A stretch of DNA of 64,000 nt from Cydia pomonella. Lineage: Eukaryota > Arthropoda > Insecta > Lepidoptera > Tortricidae. The translations under genes were made by a program, and so were the position numbers. Under the pieces are notes generated by a model. It saw only the letters and a program-made list of their open reading frames with translations. It did no database searches and had not been told where the DNA came from. The stretch spans positions 15,556,019 through 15,620,018 of the forward strand of contig NC_084705.1 of NCBI RefSeq assembly GCF_033807575.1. The letters are read 5' to 3'. This document shows, one piece after another, positions 13,723 to 23,508 of the stretch; position 1 is the stretch's first letter, and the number at the start of each line of letters is the position of its first letter.

Positions 13723-13754
13723 AGAGAGCGAGCATACGGTCTTGCTCGCTCTCT
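13723..13754. repeat. Perfect 12 bp hairpin AGAGAGCGAGCA/TGCTCGCTCTCT
   Basis: The arms 13723-13734 and 13743-13754 are exact inverses around an 8-base loop. This is probably the core of a small fold-back repeat. Confidence 0.55.
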
Positions 13755-14019
13755 GCTCTCAAAAGAGAAAGAAATCTCTGCAGTCGCTAAATAATATAGC
13801 GTAGGAAACCGCCTCCTACTGATATATACGGTGTCTATGAAAATGTTTGGTCAGGGATAATACCCAAGTTTTTGACAATAGAAGACAGGGGGATCAAAGT
13901 TCTTAGGTAACACCACACCTGCCAGGCTGTAGGCACAACAAGAAATGTCAATATCACATGTGGTTTTTTGTTTCAATTCACTTTTAATTCAAAATAAAAG
14001 GCCCAGTTACAAATCCGTA

Positions 14020-14137
14020 CACGGCGGGAATAAGTTGATAACTTGAGATATAAAATTGAAGAAATTTTAACCTAATGTCTATTTTAAGTTCAATTTAATA
14101 TCTCAAGGTTAATACCTTCACACTTCTTCCCGCCGTG
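14020..14137. repeat. MITE-like inverted repeat, CACGGCGGGA ends
   Basis: The left end CACGGCGGGAATAAG pairs with a right end CTTCTTCCCGCCGTG. Inside these, GATATAAAATTGAA-type and TTCAATTTAATATC-type arms also pair. The whole 118 bp folds on itself. Confidence 0.6.
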
Positions 14138-14259
14138 TTCCGAAACAGATCTTAAATCTTAAGTCGCATTTAATTTTACTGAACAGAGTGTGTAGTTCGT
14201 CAATATTAGCCAATCAATCCATTACCATTTGTATTGGTAACCGAACTTTAAAGATTTAG

Positions 14260-14450
14260 TAACGCCATCAATAAAGATGGAAAAAAGAAGAGGAGAGAGG
14301 GACCCACCCCGAAAGACTCCAGCGGCAAGGTTACACCATCCAGAGACCTTGTTGTCGACGCTTACTAGCTGGCGCTCCTAAACCAAGACAGGGCAGTTTA
14401 AGAAAGATTAATCGATAATAAAGTCCTCGTTGAAGCGTTATCACAGAAGT
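14260..14450 (-). pseudogene. LINE reverse-transcriptase palm fragment (frameshifted)
   Basis: Reading the minus strand with a frame change gives a stretch with ALSWFRS in one frame. In the next frame come VSVDNKVSGWCNLAAGVFRG and then SLSPLLFSIFIDGVT. This is the conserved non-LTR reverse-transcriptase block usually seen as AGVPQGS..SPLLF..FI, here with several substitutions. The frameshift, stops between blocks and the short length make it a dead relic. The catalytic YxDD block lies outside the preserved part. Confidence 0.7.
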
Positions 14451-14643
14451 ACTAATCAAATGTGAAGAATCCGATATATTCCAAGGTATGTAATGTATAT
14501 GGTGTACATGAAAACATTTATTTCATAATACATGGATATAGTAGCTATGTTAGCAACATTATGCTATTCAAAAACATTTTATTACACTTATTGAAAAAAA
14601 TATTTTTGCGTAAGTTTCTAGAGCTGCTTATTGACCTATATTT

Positions 14644-16654
14644 GGACGTAGTTAAAGGAAAAGGATCCAATCCACAAAAATACCAAAACATGAGTTAAGT
14701 ATACCAGGCAGGCCTTTAATGTGTATATTTTCATTCAACAAAAAAGCACTGAGCTCACATAGCGTTTTCATATTTTAATCGACATCGGATACCATCCCCC
14801 ATGTATGAAAGATTAAAAATGATATTCACCAATAAGTATTCAATACTCTTGGTACCTTGTTGTAAAATTAGGTTAGTGACAGGACTGGTTTATATAAATT
14901 TCAACAAGAAAAATCCAAACTGCTTGGAATCTTTTTGAGAAAATGCAATGAATACTTTTCGTCCTAAATATATATTAACAAAACTGATCCAACCCATTTG
15001 GAACGTTTTTGAGAAACTAATTTGACGATGTGTTAATACTTTAGCTAAACAACAAAAACGATTCAGCAAACTTGGATAACATTTGTGGAATTCTTGTTAT
15101 TCCAGCATTGGTGTGTCAGTAAACAACAAAAACGATTCATGTTAAATATATTAACTTTACTTTAGGCTGACTTTTTAAATTTAAACAGCTTTATACTGAA
15201 CCTAAAAGGCAGTTTTACTGCTATGATAGGCTAATTTTGAATTTTTTGCTTAATATGTCGACTTGGATCGTAATTCATAAACAAATTAAATAGATGAGGA
15301 AAAATAACAGAAAAAGAAATAATTCAAACTGTTTGAATCATTTTTGCAGGTTTAAATTAACTTGTTCTTATATTCAGCGTCAAACATCAAAGTCGGTTTA
15401 AGTTACTTGGATCTTTTTTGATAATTTACTCCAGGTATAGTTTCATAGTGGCAAATTAATCAACGGAAAAGATCCAGTTTACATGAATACGTTATAGGGG
15501 TTTTTTTTAATTTAAAATGGCAATACAATGCTAAATTTTAATAACGATCCATGTTAATTATATTGTTCATAAAAATTTGCTTTTAGTATTAATTTTGTTT
15601 ATACGTTGCTGGTATTAATAATATTATAGTAATTATAATTTTGAAACTTTACCTATCATTTTTGTAACTAACAAAACTGATTTTGCTATTGCGTCATGCT
15701 GTGCATTGTCGCGAAAGACAGGTCTGTGGATTTTTATTGTAAGATTGGATTCTAAATTAAAAAACGTGGTACTGTGCATTGTGTGAACGGTGTAATGGGA
15801 TAAAAAATGAGGAGGGTAGACCGTATATTTAGAGCGCTGGTCGACACGACTCCAAAAACTATTTGTAACGACAAAAATGGTGAGTAAAAGCTATTTTGGT
15901 CGAGTCCATCAAAACTTCTTCCGATATATTAAAGTTCTGTTCTAATATGTGTATGTTATTTTTTAGGTGAGAATAGCGATCTTAAATTTTTTGCAAGTAA
16001 GGCATGCTATGACAAGAATAAAAAAAAATGTCGAAAATAGGCATAAAAGTAAGTGGTATGGTTATAGTTATATTTCTTTTAATCTACAATTACTTTGGTA
16101 TTAACTATTAAATATTCATTTTCCATTGGTTTTAGAAAAGATTAATATGTGATGAATTTGGTATGTCATGGGAAATATTGTTCAAAAATGGTATTTTGAT
16201 TTATGTCCTAATTTTTTTTTTATGTAAACGATTAGTGATTATAAGAGGCTTTTATTATCATTAAACAGTTTTGTTAATACTCAATACTTTGATAAGCTAT
16301 TACATTATTTTTTTAATAAAGTTTTTTATCTTTTCTTGGTGATTTTCTCGTTTTTTTTTTTCCAATTTATTGGGATGAATCCTTATTGCCTATTTAAAAT
16401 GAAAAAGGTTACATGGAAAAAGTATTTTCTCAAAAAGGATCCAACCCCACATTTAATTAAATATCTCAAGAAATACGACATTAAACTAAATCGTTTATGT
16501 ACAGAATCTTAAAACACGTCAAAACTCATGTTTCATCCAAATAAGTATTATGGGAAAAGTGAATCAGTAATGAGGAATACCATTTCTAACTTTAAACCTC
16601 CATAACTTTTGCTCATCTCGCTGTGGATTGAATCCTTTTCCTTTAACTACGTCC
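14644..16654. mobile_element. DNA element with 33 bp terminal inverted repeats and ATTT duplication
   Basis: The first 33 bases (starting GGACGTAGTTAAAGGAAAAG) are matched by the inverted last 33 bases with one mismatch. ATTT lies immediately outside both ends (14640-14643 and 16655-16658) and is a candidate 4 bp target-site duplication. The subterminal regions on both sides contain several diverged copies of a motif like TTGGATCNTTTTTGAGAA, in both orientations (for example near 14923, 14990, 15405 and 16435). These could be transposase binding sites. No intact transposase is present. The 4 bp duplication would fit superfamilies such as Sola, but the superfamily is not established. Confidence 0.7.
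15807..16040 (+). CDS. Possible two-exon small ORF inside the TIR element
   Basis: An ATG at 15807 opens 24 codons ending at a good donor (ATG|GTGAGT, exon end 15879). A TTTTTTAG acceptor at 15966 starts a second exon at 15967. Joined, the frame stays open to TAG at 16038-16040 and gives 48 residues, beginning MRRVDRIFRALVDTTPK and ending in a lysine-rich tail (NKKKCRK). It has no recognised domain. Its basic end and position in the middle of a DNA transposon would suit a degenerate DNA-binding protein, but chance splice-like sites are common in AT-rich DNA. Alternative donors exist at 15998 and 16050. Confidence 0.25.
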
Positions 16655-16689
16655 ATTTATGTGTGGTAATTATGTTGTGCGCTCTGTAG

Positions 16690-16842
16690 CCGATCATGCA
16701 ACGTATAACTACAATTGTCCAATGTTGTGTCAGCTCGTTGACAAGCAACGCGCGATGTTCTCCAATTTATGTGAATGTTTGCAGGAATATATGGCGTTGT
16801 ACGTACACTGCCCTAATTTACGAAATGGAATTTTGGGGAAAG
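16690..16842 (+). CDS. Possible internal exon of an unknown gene
   Basis: A 153 bp stretch bounded by a plausible acceptor (GCGCTCTGTAG at 16679-16689) and donor (GGAAAG|GTAACT) is fully open. It encodes a Cys-rich segment including NYNCPMLCQLVDKQRAMFSN and CECLQEYMALYVHCPNL. Composition is mixed and unlike translated AT-rich junk. The open frame continues 5' to an ATG at 16659, but that part would include the splice site. I do not recognise the family. The 2 kb transposon ends 35 bp upstream, so if the exon is real the element sits in its polypyrimidine or branch region. Confidence 0.3.
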
Positions 16843-17051
16843 GTAACTAAATTATATTTGTATAATTATTGATGTTGTCACTACTAAAGTGTTTATGTCA
16901 TAAATAAAGATCCTAGAAAATCAAAATAAAAAAGTTGCTTCTTCTTCTTCAGAACTTTAGTTTCATATAACACTTGGGTATTTTGAAATCCCTTAGAATT
17001 TTAGTTTAATATCACATATTTTAGATTAAGAGTAGGTAGGAGTTGGGTGTA

Positions 17052-17160
17052 GTGGGGATGGGGTGGGAGGAGGTTACCCAAACTACCCAGGACCGGAGTC
17101 AGTGGAAGAAAATGGTTCGAGCCCTATACCCCAGCAGGGGGTAACAGGGAAGAAAGAAGA
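17052..17160 (+). pseudogene. RTE-like LINE C-terminal tail with GAA-rich end
   Basis: The frame reads EEVTQTTQDRSQWKKMVRAL then YPSRG and TAA at 17142-17144. A Q-D-R-x-x-W-x-x-(M/L)-V-R-A motif just before the stop is the usual ending of RTE-type LINE polyproteins. A short purine-rich GAAGAAGAA end follows immediately, as expected for RTE elements, which have very short 3' UTRs and microsatellite tails. The copy is strongly 5'-truncated. Confidence 0.6.
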
Positions 17161-17482
17161 AGAAAAGGATACATTAACACATACTCGTAGTATCATAATC
17201 CACATGAAAGCTAGGCTGAAATATACACCCTAATAAAGATATTATACATAAACGTCAGTTAGTTAGTAAAAGGAGTTAATGAATAGTCAGATCACACTTG
17301 AAACAAATAGTGAAACCTATTTTTCCGCGATAGCAGCAAGCGTTGGTGTATGCATATTATAAGTTAATAATACGAGCTTATTCTATTCTAAATCTTTGAA
17401 AAAAAGAAGAAATACTGGCTAAACGAGCAGTTTTAAACTATTAATCCAGGAACTTTGTCGACTTTTGTAATGGGGTTCGTCT

Positions 17483-17632
17483 GCGTCAAATCCGGTAGTT
17501 ACGTTTTTTTCGAAATTTTCGCAGTTTTTTCGATTTTTGACAAAGTTATGTTCGCCGCGCAAGGTCTCAAACATGGATTATTCATACATCAAAAACAAGC
17601 CTGCAAAAAATCAGAACTACCAAATTTGACGC
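17483..17632. repeat. MITE-like inverted repeat, GCGTCAAAT ends
   Basis: The left end GCGTCAAATCCGGTAGTTAC and the right end GAACTACCAAATTTGACGC are inverses with a few mismatches. The 83-codon frame across the element (17455-17706) is explained by this repeat and is not annotated as a gene. Confidence 0.45.
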
Positions 17633-17749
17633 AAATGCTAATGTTTAAAGTTACTGGATTATATGCCAAAAATAATATTATAAGAATCCTGTTTCTTAAT
17701 TGCTAAGATTCAAAAACAAGCAGTAGGTAGGTAGTGTTAAAAATAATAA

Positions 17750-18092
17750 AAAAACTGGCCAAGTGCGAGTCGGACTCGCACAGGAAGGGTTCCGTACCAT
17801 TATCTATAAAAACGGTCACCCATCCAAGTGTACTGACCCCGCCCGACGTTGCTTAACTTCGGTGATTGGATGAGAACCTCGAGATTGGAAATAAATATTT
17901 ATTTTAATCTGTTTTTAGTATTTGTTGTTGTAGTGGCAACAGAAATACATAATTTGTAGAAATTTCAACTGGCTAACTATCACGGTTCATGAGATACAGC
18001 CTGGTGACAGACGGACGGACGGACGAACGGACGGACAGCGGAGTCTCAGTAATAGGGTCCCGTTTGACCCTTTGGGTACGGAACCCTAAAAA
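17750..18092 (-). repeat. GGGTTCCGTACCC-family repeat, 5S rRNA-containing form, copy 1
   Basis: On the minus strand the element starts TTTTTAGGGTTCCGTACCC and ends CCGACTCGCACTTGGCCAG. Between them, 17814-17880 (minus strand) reproduces insect 5S rRNA from roughly base 30 to base 93: ATCACCGAAGTTAAGCAACG, GTCGGGC and CTTGGATGGGTGACCG are recognisable. This copy has a 2-base insertion in the 5S block. An array of GGAC units lies at 18013-18036. The outer family is one I know as abundant in Lepidoptera. A sister copy without the 5S block lies at 47650-47929. Confidence 0.75.
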
Positions 18093-18825
18093 TTACAAGA
18101 CTTACCAAAAATGTCATCAAACGTGTCTACCATCTAAAAACTCAATATTCTTTTAACTGAGAGACTAGCGATCGAGTTAATTATTATGTATCCATTTTTC
18201 ACCTTATTGCAATGGATTGAGGTGAAGAAATGTATACATATTTATGAACTCGACCGTAGATTGCTGAATCTATATTATCAATTTCACAAACTTTGTGATG
18301 TCCATAAAGGCGATATTTCCTTATCGCATTATATTATAGTAAACTAAAATATTCGGTATGCAGCTCTCAGCGGACCGCAAGCAAATCAATTAATAAAGTT
18401 TGGTATACAAACATTCCGAACCATCCCCCACGGTACGATGTATTTTCATTTTGCTTGTCGCATCCAGAATTTGTGTCTGTTCAGGAAGAACACACTAAAA
18501 TAAGAATTAAAACTTAGTTCTGGGGATTATAACTAAGTTATCTCTTGGTTTTGAAATAAACTATGTTCGGGCAATTGGCTCCAAATGAAAATAATATATT
18601 TGGATTTGGAATTAACCGCCAATATATCAGAAACAATGTTACTTGTTGTTAATACTAAAAAAATTGTTTTATATACCTAGGTATTACCTAAGTGTATTTT
18701 GATTCGTTTCTTGCTTGTTACTTAGCTTGTTGTTTTACCTTAATGTTTAGTAAAATCTAATCATAAGTAATATATTCAATTTAATCTCATTTTGGTATGT
18801 TTTAAAAGAGAAGTATGAAGTAATT
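18093..18825. other. Unassigned DNA between two repeat copies
   Basis: No gene recognised. The two flanking repeats are in the same orientation about 1 kb apart, so this spacer may have been part of a local duplication, but no second copy of it is visible. Confidence 0.4.
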
Positions 18826-19158
18826 AAAAAACCGGCCAAGTGCGAGTCGGACTCGCATAGGAAGGGTTGCGTACCCTTATCTATAAAAACGGTCACCCAT
18901 CCAAGTACTGACCCCGCCCGACGTTGCTTAACTTCGGTGATTGGATGAGAACCTCGAGATTGGAAAGAAATATTTATTTTATTCTGTTTTTAGTATTTGT
19001 TGTTATAGCGGCAACAGAAATACATAATCTGTAGGAATTCCAGCTGGCTAACTATCACGGTTCATGAGATACAGCCTGGTGACAGACGGACGGACGGACG
19101 GACAGCGAAGTCTCAGTAATAGGGTCCCGTTTGACCCTTTGGGTACGGAACCCTAAAA
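18826..19158 (-). repeat. GGGTTCCGTACCC-family repeat, 5S rRNA-containing form, copy 2
   Basis: This has the same architecture and orientation as copy 1, with the 5S-like block at 18891-18955. Here the 5S match is uninterrupted (AGTACTTGGATGGGTGACCG on the minus strand). It spans what would be the box A, intermediate element and most of box C of the 5S internal promoter. The GGAC array is shorter than in copy 1. Confidence 0.75.
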
Positions 19159-19245
19159 AGTATTATTTATTAAATACCTATATGAATGTGAATAGGATAA
19201 GTACACGCCATTAGGTATATTTCTTTGTATAATTTCATTACGACA

Positions 19246-19584
19246 GCGCATTTAAGCGCTGGTGGCCTAGCGGTAAGAGCGTGCGACTTGCAATCCGGAG
19301 GTCGCGGGTTCAAACCCCGGCTCGTACCAATGAGTTTTTCTGAACTTATGTACGAAATATAATTTGATATTTACCAGTCGCTTTCGGTGAAGGAAAACAT
19401 CGTGAGGAAACCGGACTAATCCTAACAAGGTCTAGTTTACCCTCTGGGTTGGAAGATCAGATGGCAGTCGCTTTCGTAAAAACTAGTCCCTACGCCAAAT
19501 CTTGGGATTAGTTGTCAACCGGACCCCAGGCTCCCATGAGCCATGGCAAAATGCTGGGACAACGCGAGGAAGAAGAAGAAGAAG
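19246..19584 (+). mobile_element. Full-length tRNA-derived SINE
   Basis: The head carries RNA polymerase III promoter boxes: box A at GTGGCCTAGCGGTAAGAGCG and box B at GGGTTCAAACCCC, with a tRNA-like fold and ACTTGCAAT as the anticodon-loop remnant. The acceptor stem does not pair, so this is not a tRNA gene. A tRNA-unrelated body follows, ending in (GAA)n. The 15 bp direct repeat AATTTCATTACGACA flanks it exactly (19231-19245 and 19585-19599), which proves insertion by target-primed reverse transcription. Related copies lie at 38046, 49341 and 54139. Confidence 0.9.
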
Positions 19585-19599
19585 AATTTCATTACGACA

Positions 19600-19994
19600 A
19601 CAAATAACGAATCTGAAACATGGTGTCACCCTATTTCACAGACAGAAATTTCATAGAATCTCGTTTCTCAGAAATTATTTCATATATTATTTGGGTCATA
19701 TACTTTCAGTTCTAATATTATTGTTTCATAGACCATTTACTTGGTTGAAACATATTTCACAGTAATTCAGTTGAATGTATATTACTATAAAACTTTTATA
19801 TTTAGAAACTTATCAAACAGTAGAGTTATGTTTCGCGTATTCTTGTTTCGTAGACATTCATAGATGGTTGTTTCATAGGAACTGTTTAATATAATATTTA
19901 GTTCGAGTATTTTCTTTTCAAATATTATTATTTCAGAACTTATGTACTTCATGTAAATTTATTAAAAAGAAACTCAATGCAAAATTGTAATATT
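19600..19994. repeat. TTTCATAG-rich AT repeat
   Basis: Variants of GTTTCATAG/TTTCACAG recur about eight times in 400 bp without strict periodicity. This may be the flank of the satellite-bearing element that follows. It has no coding content. Confidence 0.35.
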
Positions 19995-20350
19995 AGAACT
20001 GCGACCTCCGTAGAAACAAACTGTTGCCAGAAAAGTAGGTTAGGTTAGAACTGCGACCCCCGCAGAAACAAACTGTTGCCAGAAAAGTAGGTTAGGTTAA
20101 GTTAGAACTGCGACCTCTGCGGAAACAAACTGTTGCTAGAAAAGTAGGTTAGGTTAGGTTAGAACTGCGACCACCGCAGAAACAAACTGTTGCCAGAAAA
20201 GTAAGTTAGAACTGCGACCCCTGCGGAAACAAACTGTTGCCGGAAAAATAGGTTAGATTAGGTTAGAATTGCGGCCCCCGCAGAAACAAACTGTTGCTAG
20301 AAAAGTAGGTTAGGTTAGGTTAGAACTGCGACCACAGCAGAAACAAATTG
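19995..20350. repeat. Satellite of six-plus units with TTAGG-type linker
   Basis: Unit starts (AGAACTGCGACC-like) are at 19995, 20047, 20104, 20161, 20208, 20265 and 20322 (partial). Unit lengths are 52, 57, 57, 47, 57 and 57 bp. Each unit has a conserved 42 bp core (containing AAACAAACTGTTGCCAGAAA) and ends in one to three copies of AGGTT, the TTAGG motif of insect telomeres. The length differences are multiples of 5 and come from the AGGTT copy number. Confidence 0.9.
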
Positions 20351-20847
20351 CTAAATTACATAAAGATCTATGGTTTAATTTTTGACAAAGTAAGTATTGA
20401 ATTACTGAGTTAGAAAATAAAGGATTTCAGCGTTTGGAAAATTGATCCCCTAAGAGATAAAAAAATGGTTGTAAGTTTGTATCGAGTATGAGTATTTATT
20501 TAAGTGAGGGACTTAAAACTTCTTAGAAAAATATAATTTCTTAGAAAACATATTTCTTGGGATCTAAAATAGAGCTGAAAATGTTGCTTCAAATGAGAGA
20601 CCTGCGTAAATAGTATAATATTGTAAATTTTTCCTCAAAGGAGATGATATTTCTTTGAGCTGAGGACTCAAAATTTCGTACATAGACATTGTGCCAGACA
20701 AATGTCTCCTGTTGTCAAATTATTTACCCAACTGGGTGTGTAGCCAACTTGCCAATCGTTAACGCTCCGTAGCAAACGAAACGCAATTGTCACTGTCGCA
20801 CTAATATGGATATTCGGACGCGGGTACGTCCTTAAACTACGTCCAAA
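20351..20847. other. Unassigned AT-rich DNA
   Basis: Short TTTCTTAGAAAA-like repeats resemble the left flank of the satellite, so this may be the other side of the same host element. No genes. Confidence 0.35.
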
Positions 20848-21160
20848 AGAGTGGTATGGGTATTGTGAATGTCATTTTGCTTTGTGTGGTAGGGCACAGC
20901 GCAGCGGATGTCATTCCAGATCTAGAGCAGAGCCGAACTGGGGAAGTACCTCCACCTTACAGAAAACCGCAGCCAAATAACACTAGACCCTACTCATAGT
21001 GTTGTGTTTCTGCCAGTGAGTAAGGTTGCCAGAGCTCAACGAGGAGGGGGGTTAGGGTCGGCAATGCGCATGTAACTCCTCTGGAGTTGCAGGCGTACAT
21101 AGGCTACGGAGACTGCTTACCATCAGGCGGGCCTTATGCTTGTTTGCCACCGACGTAATA
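20848..21160 (-). repeat. Dispersed repeat family (copy A)
   Basis: This 0.3 kb sequence recurs in the same orientation at 47089-47436. Shared blocks include GTCATTCCAGATCTAGAGCA, AACACTAGACCCTACTCA and GCTTACCATCAGGCGGGCC. It is GC-richer than the flanks. It is a known-looking lepidopteran repeat whose class I cannot assign from two copies, and the strand given is arbitrary. Minus-strand frames across it have no recognisable protein content. Confidence 0.7.
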
Positions 21161-22089
21161 TTAAACAAAAAGGGTGGTAGAAAGTGAACAATTGGCATCT
21201 TGTAATGCAATGTAGAATTACAACAATCAAGATAAAAATCCACGCGAACGAAGTCCCTGGCAACAGCTAGTTATTATGATAAGTCTGCCTGCCTACTGCC
21301 TGTGAGTCTGCCTATCCTACGATATTTTTTGTAAGAATAGTGAAATTTGCTTTTTTGAATGACTTGAAGGTATATGGTTCTTTCCTTTTTACTCCGTTGC
21401 GCTAAAAACATACCGGAATGTGTTCTTGAGATATGCCTAAGTACATACCTATTTATTAGCACGGTGTAATTGAATTCCCTTAAATCTTCACTAGTTCAAT
21501 TTATTGGATTAGATTGATTACAATGATTACTTTCCTGCTAAATGGGTTTTATATTCAGAGTAGGACAGTAATTTTTTTATCAATATTCAAATTGTATAGT
21601 TGATAATAGGCTTAATACATATAATTAAATTAGCTCTATTCCTCACAAGAACTGGATGTATTTAATATGTATTTATGGATTATTCTATAAAACGGCATAC
21701 CTATACTAATTTCACACTCTATAAACATTAAATAAACACGATAAAAAACTAATGGAACATGCCACCCCGCGCTACTCCCGGTGCACATGGCTTGAAATAA
21801 ACTTGTTATTAAAATTACTAATCCTGGTCTGTTTTAGCGTAACTGGAAGATAATGCCTTTTTTATATCACTATGAAATTATTTTACTTACCTTGAATTCT
21901 ACGAAACTAAAATTACATGCTTGTAACCTATACGTGCGTCATAATAATATTTAATTACAAACATAAACGGCACCTGGCCGTAAAAAAGTGTCGTCAAAAA
22001 ATAAATCAATTACCATCTTTCATCGTCCCTTAACGTCTCACTTGATCCGAAAAAATGCAAAACGAATACCTTTTCTTCATTCCATACAA
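21161..22089. other. Unassigned DNA
   Basis: No supported gene or repeat. Confidence 0.45.
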
Positions 22090-22270
22090 ATATTCAACCC
22101 CTAGGCGTGAGGCTGAAGTGACGGGCAGTCTACCGCGTGAGCCTTCGCGGACGGACGTCGACGAGCCTACGATCGTAGTCGCCGCCTACGCCGTAGGCGC
22201 GCTGAGAGACGTAATAATGCACTAGACAATTGAATTTAAAAACCGCGACGGCAGCCTGCCTGATTGAACC
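22090..22270. promoter_or_regulatory. CpG-rich island, possible promoter
   Basis: A dense CpG block (TCGCGGACGGACGTCGACGA, CGCCTACGCCGTAGGCGCGC) stands in DNA that is otherwise about two-thirds A+T. It contains the perfect palindrome GCCTACGCCGTAGGC. A candidate first coding exon with a strong donor lies 100 bp downstream on the plus strand, which is the main reason to read it as a promoter. No TATA box is evident. Confidence 0.35.
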
Positions 22271-22370
22271 CAGTGGACTAGATTTTCTTCTTTTATTCGG
22301 CACGTGAACTACGCTGACTTTTTATGAATGCTTAAAAGTGTAGGACTTTTAATGGCATTGCAACGAAAAA

Positions 22371-22390
22371 ATGAGTTTTAGAAATTGTGG
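22371..22390 (+). CDS. Possible first coding exon (ATG plus strong donor)
   Basis: The sequence ATGAGTTTTAGAAATTGTGG is followed at once by GTAAGTGA, a near-ideal 5' splice site. It would encode MSFRNC plus two bases of a glycine codon. An upstream ATG at 22352 opens a nine-codon frame that stops within the exon, as an upstream ORF could. No second exon can be identified, so the gene is hypothetical and rests on the CpG island plus donor. Confidence 0.25.
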
Positions 22391-23100
22391 GTAAGTGAAT
22401 TTTTCATTAATTCGATACTTTTATGAGCAAAACAAGAAATAAAATTTGAATAGAGATCTAAACACTACCTGTAATCATTAAATAATATTATTTATAACTA
22501 GGTAATAGTACCAGTATTGTAATATTTAATAAATTAAAAATTAAAAACGCGGTCGGTGACAATATTATTAATGTAATTCTTATTGATAGTGTAGTCTGTA
22601 CCGCGATAGAGCACATTTTTTGGATATCGCATTCAATTTTCTTTGTTGTATTAAAATATATATAACAGTTATTATCCACCGTAAAGTGGTTTATAAAAAC
22701 ATTTTATTCAATATACTATATTTGAAACGCACTTAAATATTCACGTGACACTTAAAAGTTTCTGTGCGGAATTGTGCATGTTTGGTTGTTACCTACTTTC
22801 AATTAGATTATATTTTTGGATATCCGTTCATTGTAGTATAAAGACTATTAATTATTACAAGACGGCACTTTCACATTGGTTCTTGGATGAAACATATAGC
22901 TTTAATAAAATATTTTAACGTCATTAACTTCGGTAATCCAGCGATATGAAAATGGGTTTGATGACGAAAAGTACAGTTTTAATATTAAAATATTCTTAAA
23001 AAGAGCTCAATCGATAAATCTAAGAGCTGCATTGTTTTAGTATCAGGTATATTATATCACTACTGCTTGTAATATGAAGATCTATAACAAAAAATTCTTT
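22391..23100. other. Unassigned AT-rich DNA
   Basis: If the preceding exon is real this is the start of its intron. Nothing else recognised. Confidence 0.4.
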
Positions 23101-23391
23101 GAATATGATCAATTACAGTGCATACAAAAAAAAAAAATATTTAAAAAAAAACAGGGACAATTACATACATTTTGTGGGTCACACTAGGCTAAGCCTGTCC
23201 CGTGACTCCACGTTTGCGTATTCTGTTACGACGTAGAAACGACTTTTACATATATTTCACCTACTATTTCAAATACACTATTTGTCATTATCACTATTCG
23301 GTCATGCATTATACATAGTTTCATTATTTATTTGTCATCTCATATATTATCATTATCAATTTGATTCGCTATAAATAATTGAGATCAGCGA

Positions 23392-23401
23392 GTGTGTGCG
23401 C

Positions 23402-23474
<73 letters not shown>

Positions 23475-23488
23475 TGTGTGTGTGTGTG
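23392..23488. repeat. (GT)n microsatellite
   Basis: An almost pure GT run with a GCGCGC interruption near the left end and a TACG interruption at 23470. On the minus strand it starts about 20 bases after the stop codon of the LINE relic at 23509-23890, so it belongs to that element's 3' UTR. Confidence 0.95.
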
Positions 23489-23508
23489 AGTCTGTATAAG
23501 CTACGTAA

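Noticed and set aside
19256..19328. tRNA gene with a TGC anticodon
   Set aside because: Box A and box B are present but the acceptor stem does not pair, and the sequence continues into a SINE body flanked by target duplications.
19995..20350. CRISPR-like array
   Set aside because: The spacers are TTAGG-type linkers and the repeats are diverged; this is a eukaryotic satellite.
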